11,719 nucleotides of DNA, from the NCBI GenBank assembly GCA_025350345.1, contig JANXYA010000216.1:1-11719 (forward strand), in the 5' to 3' direction. This document shows, in pieces, positions 1-5,940 of this stretch. The position numbers and the translations under genes are program-made. This DNA comes from Gammaproteobacteria bacterium. Lineage in GTDB: Bacteria; Pseudomonadota; Gammaproteobacteria; Steroidobacterales; Steroidobacteraceae. Each line of letters begins with the position of its first letter. The first letter of the stretch is position 1. The notes beneath the pieces were generated by a model. The model had not been told where the DNA came from. It searched no databases and saw nothing but the letters and a program-made list of their open reading frames with translations.

Positions 1-1232
1 GGCCCGCCGGCGGCGGCAGGCGCAGGCAAGGCCGGCGCGGGTCCCGGCAGGATCACCGTCGCGCCGTCGCGCAGGCGATCGCCCCCTTCGGTCACCACGA
101 TGTCTCCATCCTTGAGCCCCGCGGTGACCGCCACGCGCTCCCCGTCGGCCGTGCCGATCGTGACCGGGCGGACCGAGACGGTGTTGTCGGGATTGACCCG
201 GTAGACAAAGGTGCTGTTGACGCCATTCGGCGCACCGTGCTGCACGGCCGCAACGGGAATGATGACCTGATCCTTCAGGGTGTCCTGCAGGAGCCGCACG
301 TTGACGAACTGGTTGGCAAACAGCGCCCCGTCCTGGTTGTCAAACAGGGCCCGCATCTTGATCGTGCCGGTCGTCGGATCGATCTCGTTATCGACGCTTT
401 GCAGCTTGCCGTCCGCGAGCTTGGTCGTGTCGGCGCGATCGTAGGCCTCGACGGGAAGCACGGCACCGGCGTGCAGGCGCTGGCGGATCGCCGGCAGGTT
501 GTCCTCGGGCATCGGAAAGATGACCGAGACCGGTTGCAGCTGGGTGACGACGACAATGCCGTTGGCGTCTCCCGGAGTCACGTAGTTGCCCTGATCCACC
601 TGCCGCAGGCCCGCCTGGCCGGAAACCGGCGACACGATGTGGGTGTACTGCAGGTTGAGCTTCGCCGCGCTGACCTGCGCCTCATCGCTCGCCACCGTGC
701 CCTCGTACTGCTGGACGAGCGCCTTCTGGGTGTCCAGTTGCTGGGCGGGAATCAGACCCTGGGCCAGGATGTCCTGGTAGCGCTGCTGGTCGAGGCGGGC
801 ATTGGCCAGCAGCGCCTGATCGCGTCGCAGATTGCCCTGCGCCTGCTCGAGGGCATCGGCATACGGACGCGGGTCGACTTGCGCGAGAAATTCGCCCTGG
901 CGCACGATCTGGCCCTCCTTGAAGGCGATCCGCTGCAGCTGCCCGCTGATCTGCGTCTTGACGGTCACCGTCGCCAGCGGCGTCACGGTGCCCAGCGCGG
1001 GCACCTTGACCTCGATATCCCCGCTCGTGGCGGTCGCGACCGCAACGGCCATGGGCGCATTGGCGCCCTGGCGGGCACCTGGACCGCCCGCCTGCGCCTG
1101 CTGAGCGCGATAAATGATCCAGGCGATCACGGCCACCAAGATCAGCCCCACAGCGACCCACAGGGCCAGTCGCCGGCGCCTGCCCTGGAAGGTCGAGACG
1201 TGGTCCTCGGGTGTATTTTGCTCTAGTTGCAA
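1..1232 (-). CDS. mdtA: MdtA-type RND efflux periplasmic adaptor subunit (3' end beyond window)
   Basis: Membrane-fusion protein linking an inner-membrane RND pump to an outer-membrane channel. 410 residues are visible, close to the full length of E. coli MdtA (about 415), so only a short tail is missing. From the sequence: an Arg-rich stretch (residues 18-21) precedes one membrane segment (about 22-40). A lipoyl/barrel-sandwich half begins near 75 (GTVTPLATVTVKTQISGQL), a coiled-coil hairpin spans about 122-195, and the second lipoyl half follows (SPVSGQAGLRQVDQGNYV, 201-218). The beta-barrel has DPTTGTIKMRA (285-295) and NQFVNVRLL (307-315). The blocks DQGNYV, GIVVVTQ and NQDGALF-NQFVN match MdtA rather than AcrA. 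There is no lipobox, so it is anchored by an uncleaved segment. The only usual start codon after the upstream in-frame stop is a TTG at 1232, with no clear Shine-Dalgarno. It lies 30 nt after the DUF6515-like gene and is probably the distal part of that operon. Pump genes probably follow outside the window (inference). The family call is firm; the drug substrate is unknown. Confidence 0.88.
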   Translation of the reverse strand, partial: MQLEQNTPEDHVSTFQGRRRRLALWVAVGLILVAVIAWIIYRAQQAQAGGPGARQGANAPMAVAVATATSGDIEVKVPALGTVTPLATVTVKTQISGQLQRIAFKEGQIVRQGEFLAQVDPRPYADALEQAQGNLRRDQALLANARLDQQRYQDILAQGLIPAQQLDTQKALVQQYEGTVASDEAQVSAAKLNLQYTHIVSPVSGQAGLRQVDQGNYVTPGDANGIVVVTQLQPVSVIFPMPEDNLPAIRQRLHAGAVLPVEAYDRADTTKLADGKLQSVDNEIDPTTGTIKMRALFDNQDGALFANQFVNVRLLQDTLKDQVIIPVAAVQHGAPNGVNSTFVYRVNPDNTVSVRPVTIGTADGERVAVTAGLKDGDIVVTEGGDRLRDGATVILPGPAPALPAPAAAGG

Positions 1233-1262
1233 GGACTGATCGGGCGGTCGTGCATAAGTGCT

Positions 1263-1925
1263 CTAGTTGACACTATACCCTCGCCCTTCGAGGCAAGCCC
1301 TCTGCGCACGCTGATAATCGGCGCGGCGGGCATCGGCATCGGCGGCGGACACGCCGCCGAGGGGTTGCGTGGGATCGAAGCCGCTCTGGCTACTGGCCCA
1401 GTGGTGGCACTCGTAGCGGTCGGTGGACTGCTGCTCCGGGCTCTGGCCATTCTTGGGGTAGGCGTAGATGTCGGGGCTGACCGGCGGCGCCGCAGTGGCG
1501 GCCGCCGCGTCCGGCGGCGCGGCGGTCACGACGTATTCCCGTCGCTCTGGCCGCCAGACGTAATAGGTGTCGTCGGCGTAGTAGTACGGCACGCCGCCGA
1601 ACCAGACGGTGCTGTAGTACGGTGGCAGCAGGCTGATGCCGATGCCGATGGGGGGCGCTACCACGAGGAAGCTCGGTCCCCAGGGACGATACCAGGCGCC
1701 GCCGTGAAAGAAATAGTCGCCACCGCGATAGGGTATGCGATAACCACCCTGGGGCAGCGCGTGAAACGCGCTGCCGCGCTGCGGATAGTAATGCCCGTGG
1801 TTGTAGCGGTTGTCGAAGACGTAACCCCGATGGTCATCTCGCGCCGCTGCGATACCAGTGACGGCGGACAACGCCAACAGCATCAGCACTGCAATCGCTG
1901 TGGGTCGATGGCTTCGGGCGTTCAT
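1263..1925 (-). CDS. DUF6515-like exported protein with duplicated C-terminal Cys module
   Basis: 220-residue secreted protein of unknown function. Residues 1-28 form a Sec signal peptide (basic start, core AIAVLMLLALSAVTGIAAA). The mature part is rich in Tyr, Gly and Pro, with GVPYYYADDTYYVWRPERREYVV near 111-133; this resembles the DUF6515 family, recalled rather than searched. An Ala/Pro linker (about 137-150) leads to a C-terminal module: YAYPKNGQS (154-162), DRYECHHWA (169-177), QSGFDP (180-185) and YQRAQRACLEGRGY (204-217). The same module is in the lipoprotein gene immediately upstream. The only two cysteines are 173 and 211, one in each half, so a disulfide is plausible (inference). 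The ATG at 1925 is chosen because AGGAG lies 6 nt before it and it starts the signal peptide; longer in-frame starts run into the upstream gene. It sits 32 nt after the lipoprotein gene and 30 nt before mdtA. Confidence 0.82.
   Translation of the reverse strand: MNARSHRPTAIAVLMLLALSAVTGIAAARDDHRGYVFDNRYNHGHYYPQRGSAFHALPQGGYRIPYRGGDYFFHGGAWYRPWGPSFLVVAPPIGIGISLLPPYYSTVWFGGVPYYYADDTYYVWRPERREYVVTAAPPDAAAATAAPPVSPDIYAYPKNGQSPEQQSTDRYECHHWASSQSGFDPTQPLGGVSAADADARRADYQRAQRACLEGRGYSVN
1362..1466 (-). repeat. Duplicated coding module, copy in the DUF6515-like gene
   Basis: This 105-nt segment encodes residues 154-188 and matches 2282-2386 of the lipoprotein gene. By my alignment 22 of 35 residues are identical. 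DNA similarity is visible too: 1371-1389 and 2291-2309 differ at one base of 19. This suggests duplication within the cluster rather than distant resemblance. Confidence 0.75.
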
Positions 1926-1957
1926 GGAAGGCTCCTTTGCAATTGAGCGGCGACCGC

Positions 1958-2533
1958 TTACTTGATCGCGTACCCGCGACCCTGCAGGCACGCGCTCAAG
2001 GCCCGACGGTAATTGCCGGCGAGCTGATCAAGCCCGTAGTTCTGCTGGTCGTACCTGGCGTCGATGCGCCGCTGGGTGTCCGCCGCCTGCTGGGCGCGGG
2101 CCGAGTCGGAAGCGGCGCCGAGCAGGGCGCCGGCCACCGCTCCAATCAGCGCTCCGCCGCCCGCTTCGCGCGGCCGCGAGACGCTGGCACCGATGATCGC
2201 GCCGGTTGCGGCACCGGCGAGCGTGTCCGACCCCGGCGGCGGCATCGCGACCACTTCAACCCGCTCGTGAGGTGCAGCCTGCGGGACGCTGGGATCAAAG
2301 CCGCTCTGGCGCACCGCCCACTGGTGGCACTCATAACGATCGCGATCCAGCTGTGCGTCACTCTGGCCGGCGGTCGGATAGACGTAAACGCGGGTGTCGG
2401 GGAGCGGTGCCACGGTCGCCGGTGGCGGTGTGGGCAGGGCCATGGGTTCGCTGACGCAGCCGGCCAGCAGCACCAGGCTGCCGCCGACGAGCGGCAGTGC
2501 AAACCGGCTGTACAAAGATGAAGAAGTCTTCAT
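1958..2533 (-). CDS. Glycine-zipper outer-envelope lipoprotein with Cys module
   Basis: 191-residue predicted lipoprotein of unknown function. The signal peptide ends in a clear lipobox, LLAG followed by Cys26. A Pro-rich linker (31-46) leads to YVYPTAGQS (50-58), DRYECHQWA (65-73) and QSGFDP (76-81). A glycine-zipper hairpin follows at about 106-140 (GAATGAIIGASV and GGGALIGAVAGALLGAA), typical of small envelope proteins that insert into or pack against membranes. After a polar, Gln/Arg-rich stretch the protein ends with YRRALSACLQGRGY (175-188). The split module flanking the zipper is the one in the next gene, where the zipper is absent. Apart from the lipid-bearing Cys26, the only cysteines are 69 and 182. 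The ATG at 2533 gives the most compact signal peptide; an in-frame ATG at 2545 is also possible. It begins 25 nt after the Spy-like gene, so co-transcription is likely. A structural or stress-related envelope role is inference. Confidence 0.82.
   Translation of the reverse strand: MKTSSSLYSRFALPLVGGSLVLLAGCVSEPMALPTPPPATVAPLPDTRVYVYPTAGQSDAQLDRDRYECHQWAVRQSGFDPSVPQAAPHERVEVVAMPPPGSDTLAGAATGAIIGASVSRPREAGGGALIGAVAGALLGAASDSARAQQAADTQRRIDARYDQQNYGLDQLAGNYRRALSACLQGRGYAIK
2282..2386 (-). repeat. Duplicated coding module, copy in the lipoprotein gene
   Basis: This segment encodes residues 50-84 of the glycine-zipper lipoprotein and is the partner of 1362-1466. A second, shorter part of the module (YRRALSACLQGRGY, residues 175-188) lies at the C-terminus, separated by the glycine zipper. 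In the other protein the two parts are only 15 residues apart. Confidence 0.75.
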
Positions 2534-2558
2534 GCCGATCCCCATGGCCCGGTGCCGC

Positions 2559-3077
2559 TCAGGGCGACGCCGTACCTTCCGCCGTTGACTGGCGCGCATC
2601 GCGCTGCGCAGCCCGCTTGCTCTGCAGTTCCGCCAGCAGCTGCGGCAACTGCGCCTGCTGAGCCGGGCTCAGCACAGCATAGACCTGCTGCTCCACTTCG
2701 CTCCAGTTCTGGACGCGCTGGGCGGCACGTGCCTGCGCGGCCTGGACGGCCGCGGCATGATTGGGATCGGCCGGATTGCCCAGGGCCTGGATGTCTGTGG
2801 GGGCCGCTCCGGACTGCGAGCGCCACTGCGCCCGGGCATTGCTGGTAATGGTGCGGATCTGCTGCTTCTGCGCGTCGCTCAGGTTCAGCTCGTGCAGTAC
2901 CTGCAGCATGCCGCCTTCCATTCCAGCACCATGCGCACCGCCACCATGGGCGTGCCATGCCGGCGGGGGTGGGGCGCTGGCGCCGTCCGTGGTTTGCGCA
3001 GCCCACACCGCATTCGCAAGAGCGAAGCTCGCCACTAGCGCGAGTGCTCCACCACCAAACAGATACCGGTTGCTCAT
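2559..3077 (-). CDS. Spy/CpxP-like periplasmic LTxxQ-type protein
   Basis: 172-residue periplasmic protein. Residues 1-26 are a Sec signal peptide (hydrophobic core ALALVASFALANAVWA). A short Pro/His/Gly-rich segment (36-56) follows, then a mostly helical body. Two LTxxQ-like repeats mark the Spy/CpxP superfamily: LSDAQKQQI (66-74) and LSPAQQAQL (136-144). Between them lies an Ala/Gln-rich helix. Known members are ATP-independent periplasmic chaperones or modulators of the Cpx envelope-stress sensor; which role applies here cannot be told. The His-rich stretch (WHAHGGGAHG, 41-50) could bind metal, as in CzcE/ZraP-like relatives (inference). The ATG at 3077 is well supported by AGGAG 7 nt upstream. 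It is the first gene of the minus-strand envelope cluster and is divergent from mprF across a 236-nt region. No convincing CpxR box was seen upstream. Confidence 0.8.
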   Translation of the reverse strand: MSNRYLFGGGALALVASFALANAVWAAQTTDGASAPPPPAWHAHGGGAHGAGMEGGMLQVLHELNLSDAQKQQIRTITSNARAQWRSQSGAAPTDIQALGNPADPNHAAAVQAAQARAAQRVQNWSEVEQQVYAVLSPAQQAQLPQLLAELQSKRAAQRDARQSTAEGTASP

Positions 3078-3313
3078 CGTGTTTCTCCTGAACTCTACAT
3101 GGGCGGCCATTGGACATAGAACGTGCCAATTGCCGTTCGGTTGACCCGGGCTGATCGCACCGGATGGTCCTTGGTTGACCCGCATGAACGGGGGTAAGTT
3201 CACGGCCCGCGGCGCGCGCTTGCTGCCCCGGCCACGCGCCGGATACCATCGGCATTGGTGCGCTTAACTCATTGATATTGGCGGACCAGAGGCGCCTTAC
3301 CGACCATGCTTCC
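3078..3313. promoter_or_regulatory. Divergent intergenic region between the envelope cluster and mprF
   Basis: This 236-nt stretch has no supported gene and must hold the promoters for the minus-strand cluster and for mprF. It contains a perfect 10-bp direct repeat (listed separately). It also holds a spaced inverted pair ATTGG-N12-CCAAT at 3109-3130, about 30-50 nt upstream of the Spy-like start. A strong Shine-Dalgarno (AGGAG) belongs to the Spy-like gene. No good -35/-10 pair could be assigned for either direction. TTGCTG at 3220 with GATACC at 3242 is only a weak candidate for mprF. Confidence 0.5.
3139..3182. repeat. Direct repeat of GGTTGACCCG, two copies
   Basis: The decamer GGTTGACCCG occurs at 3139-3148 and again at 3173-3182, identical and in the same orientation, 34 bp from start to start. 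It sits in the divergent regulatory region. Two same-face-like copies upstream of two divergent genes could be binding sites for a regulator, but no known regulator motif is recognised, and chance cannot be excluded for a repeat this short in GC-rich DNA. Confidence 0.4.
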
Positions 3314-5908
3314 ATGAGCTCCCAAGCGCCAGCGGCGCCGTTAAGACTTCGTTACCTTTCGGCCTCGGCATCGCTCCTGGTCTTTGCGTTCGCGATTTTC
3401 GCGCTGCATCGGCTGGCCGGGGAGTTTCATCTCGCGGATGTGCTGTCGGCCTTCCGCGAGATCTCCGCACGCTCATTCATGCTCGCGCTGCTGTTCGCGG
3501 CCGCCAGCTATTTCCTCCTGACGCAATACGAGCGGCTGGCCATGCGCTACGCCGGCGGCGATCTTTCCTACCCGCGCATCGCCTTCACCTCGTTCATTGC
3601 CTACTCCGTGGGCCACAACCTCGGTGTGTCGGCGCTGTCCGGAGGCGCGATCCGCCTGCGCATGTATTCAGCGGCCGGGCTGTCCGTCCAGCAGATCGCG
3701 CAGATCGTGGGCTTCGGTTCCCTGACCTTCGTGCTCGGGGCCACGACACTCACTGGCATTTCACTGATCGTGGACGCGGGCGCGGCCTCTTCCCTGCTGC
3801 ATTCGAGTCGCCTGGTCGCGATCGGCGCCGGCACCGTGTTGCTGCTCCTGATCGTGGCCTACGTGCTGGCGATTGCGGCCCGGCGCGCCCCCGTCGTGAT
3901 TCGCGACTGGACCGTCTCCCCCCCATCCACGCTCCTGACGCTGCAGCAGATCGCGGTATCGGCGGCGGACCTGCTGTGCGCCAGCGCAACGCTCTACGTG
4001 CTGCTGCCGATGGCCGCCGACGTGACCTTCTGGGCCTTTGCGGGCCTGTACATGGTGGCGATGTCTGCCGGCGTCCTCAGCGCCGTGCCCGGCGGGCTGG
4101 GCGTGTTCGAGGCGGTCTTCGTGGTGCTGCTGCCCGGCGTACCGCCCTCGCAGCTGCTCGGCGTGCTCATCGCCTATCGGCTGGTGTACTACGCGCTGCC
4201 CTTCCTGGTTTCTGTTGGACTGCTCGTTGGGCACGAACTGTGGCCGCAGCGGCACAGGATAGTGCGGGCAGCGAGCTGGGCCGGGCGCTCGCTCAATCTG
4301 ATCGCGCCCCAGGCGACCGCAATCCTGTGTTTTGGCGCCGGCCTGGTACTGCTTCTCTCGGGCAGCACCCCGGCCCTGACGGCGCGTCTGGCGGCCCTGC
4401 AGGAGATTGTGCCGCTGCCGGTTCTCGAACTCTCGCACCTCGCCGGGAGCGCGGTGGGTGCCGCACTGCTCATCCTGGCGCGCGGACTGTACCGGCGCAT
4501 TGACGCCGCCCGGCTCATCGCACTGTGGCTGCTCGGCGCCGGCATCGTGGCCTCGCTCCTCAAGGGACTGGATTGGGAGGAGGCCGTGGTGCTGGCCTGC
4601 GTGGCGGCCGTACTGGTGGCGACACGGCGGCAATTCCACCGCCGCGCTTCACTGCTGACCGAGCCGCTTGCACCGATGTGGATCGCGAGTGTGTGCATCG
4701 CGATCGGCGCCAGCGCCTACATCGGCGTGCTGGCCTATCGGCGGATTCCATACGCGAACGAACTGTGGTGGCAGTTTGCCTTCGATGGCAACGCCCCGCG
4801 GATGCTGCGCGCGACACTCGCCGCCGCGCTCGTGCTGGGCGGCTATGCGCTGCTCCGCCTGCTCCGGCCAGCGCGGCTCCTGCAGGCCGCCGATGAGCCG
4901 ATCGGGGAGGCTCGGCTCCTGGAGCTGGTGCGGGCCTCGAACGACGGGGCCGCGAATCTTGCGCTCCTGGGTGACAAGACGCTGTTCTTCAACGAGGAGA
5001 AGCGCAGCTTCATCATGTACGCGGTCTCGGGTCGCACCTGGGTCGCGATGGGCGATCCGATCGGACCCGCCGCGGACCACGAAGAGCTCATCTGGCGGTT
5101 CCTCGAAGAGGCCGATCGCTACGGCTGCCGGCCGGCGTTCTACGAAGTTTCGCCCGAGACACTGCCGGCGTACATCGATGCGGGATTGGGCTTGAGCAAA
5201 CTCGGCGAGGAGGCGCGGGTGGAGCTGCCGGGCTTTTCCCTCGAAGGCGGGCCACGCGCCGGACTGCGCCAGTCCCATCGCCGGGCCCAGCGCGACGGCC
5301 TGAGTTTTCGCATTGCGCCACCTGAGGAGTATCCGCAGCTTCGGGCAACACTGCGTGCGATCTCCGATGAATGGCTGGCCAGCAAGGCCGTCGCCGAAAA
5401 GGGCTTCTCGCTGGGATTCTTCGACGACGATTACCTGCAGCATTTCTCCATAGCACTTATCCTGCATGAAGGGCGCCCGCTCGCCTTCGCAAATCTCTGG
5501 GAATCCCAGGGCCGGGTGGAGTTGTCGGTCGATCTCATGCGCCATGCCGATGCGGCGCCCCGCACCGTCATGGACTTCCTGTTCATCGAACTCATGCTGT
5601 GGGGCAAGGCGCAGGGCTACGCCTGGTTCAACCTGGGGATGGCGCCGCTGGCGGGCCTGGAAGCCCATCGGCTGGCGCCGGCCTGGCACAAACTCGGGCG
5701 GCTCGTCTATCGCCTGGGAGAGGAGTTCTACAACTTCGACGGCCTGCGGGACTACAAGGACAAGTTTGCGCCGCAGTGGCGGCCTCGGTATCTCGCCGCT
5801 CCCGGGCGCCTGGCGCTGGCGCGCGTGCTGCTCGATGTCACGCTGCTGATTTCCGGCGGCCTGCGCGGCACGGTGCACAAGGAAAAAGCGGCCCAGTCCG
5901 CGCCCTAA
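3314..5908 (+). CDS. mprF: MprF: bifunctional aminoacyl-phosphatidylglycerol synthase/flippase
   Basis: 864-residue inner-membrane protein. MprF transfers an amino acid (Lys or Ala) from aminoacyl-tRNA to phosphatidylglycerol and flips the product outward, lowering envelope negative charge and sensitivity to cationic peptides. The N-terminal half (about 15-520) has many hydrophobic helices. The flippase domain carries SVGHNLGVSALSGGAIRLRMY (98-118) and SAVPGGLGVFEAV (256-268), both typical of MprF/LPG-synthase membrane domains. The cytosolic synthase domain (DUF2156, GNAT-like fold) spans about 530-830. It contains WVAMGDPIG (576-584), LRQSHRRAQRDG (651-662), WFNLGMAPLAGL (771-782) and the end block YNFDGLRDYKDKFAP (806-820) followed by WRPRYL. 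Length matches full MprF, and no break was seen. The ATG at 3314 is chosen; TTG codons at 3272 and 3278 are in-frame alternatives, and none has a good Shine-Dalgarno. Whether it makes lysyl- or alanyl-PG cannot be told. The convergent neighbour is the likely matching hydrolase. Confidence 0.93.
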   Translation: MSSQAPAAPLRLRYLSASASLLVFAFAIFALHRLAGEFHLADVLSAFREISARSFMLALLFAAASYFLLTQYERLAMRYAGGDLSYPRIAFTSFIAYSVGHNLGVSALSGGAIRLRMYSAAGLSVQQIAQIVGFGSLTFVLGATTLTGISLIVDAGAASSLLHSSRLVAIGAGTVLLLLIVAYVLAIAARRAPVVIRDWTVSPPSTLLTLQQIAVSAADLLCASATLYVLLPMAADVTFWAFAGLYMVAMSAGVLSAVPGGLGVFEAVFVVLLPGVPPSQLLGVLIAYRLVYYALPFLVSVGLLVGHELWPQRHRIVRAASWAGRSLNLIAPQATAILCFGAGLVLLLSGSTPALTARLAALQEIVPLPVLELSHLAGSAVGAALLILARGLYRRIDAARLIALWLLGAGIVASLLKGLDWEEAVVLACVAAVLVATRRQFHRRASLLTEPLAPMWIASVCIAIGASAYIGVLAYRRIPYANELWWQFAFDGNAPRMLRATLAAALVLGGYALLRLLRPARLLQAADEPIGEARLLELVRASNDGAANLALLGDKTLFFNEEKRSFIMYAVSGRTWVAMGDPIGPAADHEELIWRFLEEADRYGCRPAFYEVSPETLPAYIDAGLGLSKLGEEARVELPGFSLEGGPRAGLRQSHRRAQRDGLSFRIAPPEEYPQLRATLRAISDEWLASKAVAEKGFSLGFFDDDYLQHFSIALILHEGRPLAFANLWESQGRVELSVDLMRHADAAPRTVMDFLFIELMLWGKAQGYAWFNLGMAPLAGLEAHRLAPAWHKLGRLVYRLGEEFYNFDGLRDYKDKFAPQWRPRYLAAPGRLALARVLLDVTLLISGGLRGTVHKEKAAQSAP

Positions 5909-5940
5909 AGCGGCCCGCCGGCGCCTCAGTGCCGGCCGCT
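5909..5940. terminator. Possible hairpin between convergent mprF and acvB-like genes
   Basis: AGCGGCC at 5909-5915, right after the mprF stop, pairs with GGCCGCT at 5934-5940. A further GGC/GCC pairing is possible inside, across a bulge. The right arm lies in the last codons of the acvB-like gene. There is no T-tract on the plus side and only a short TTT on the minus side, so it is at best a weak bidirectional terminator. Confidence 0.3.

Noticed and set aside
237..1226. Open frame of 329 codons on the plus strand opposite mdtA
   Set aside because: The minus strand gives a continuous MdtA-like protein over the whole stretch. The plus frame reads as low-complexity Arg/Leu/Gly-rich sequence with no domain.
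1321..1360. GGC/CGG-rich tandem-like stretch resembling a short repeat array
   Set aside because: It codes for the Ala/Asp/Gly-rich segment between the two parts of the module in the DUF6515-like protein, and the units are irregular. No repeat-spacer pattern suggests CRISPR.
3107..3130. Sigma-54 promoter upstream of the Spy-like gene (minus strand TTGGCACG)
   Set aside because: The -24 part is good, but the required GC at -12 is missing; the bases there read GT. Not sufficient for a sigma-54 call.
3191..3203. CpxR binding site near GGGGTAAGTT upstream of the Spy-like gene and mprF
   Set aside because: CpxR boxes need two GTAAA-like half sites five bases apart; only one poor half site is present.
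3272..3313. TTG start for mprF giving 14 more residues
   Set aside because: The extra codons lack the third-position bias of the gene and there is no Shine-Dalgarno; the ATG at 3314 gives a typical MprF start before the first membrane segment.
4649..5878. A long open frame of about 400 codons on the minus strand inside mprF
   Set aside because: Antisense open frames are common in GC-rich genes. The plus strand encodes a complete, recognisable MprF here; the antisense product is Arg/Gln-rich and has no recognisable domain.
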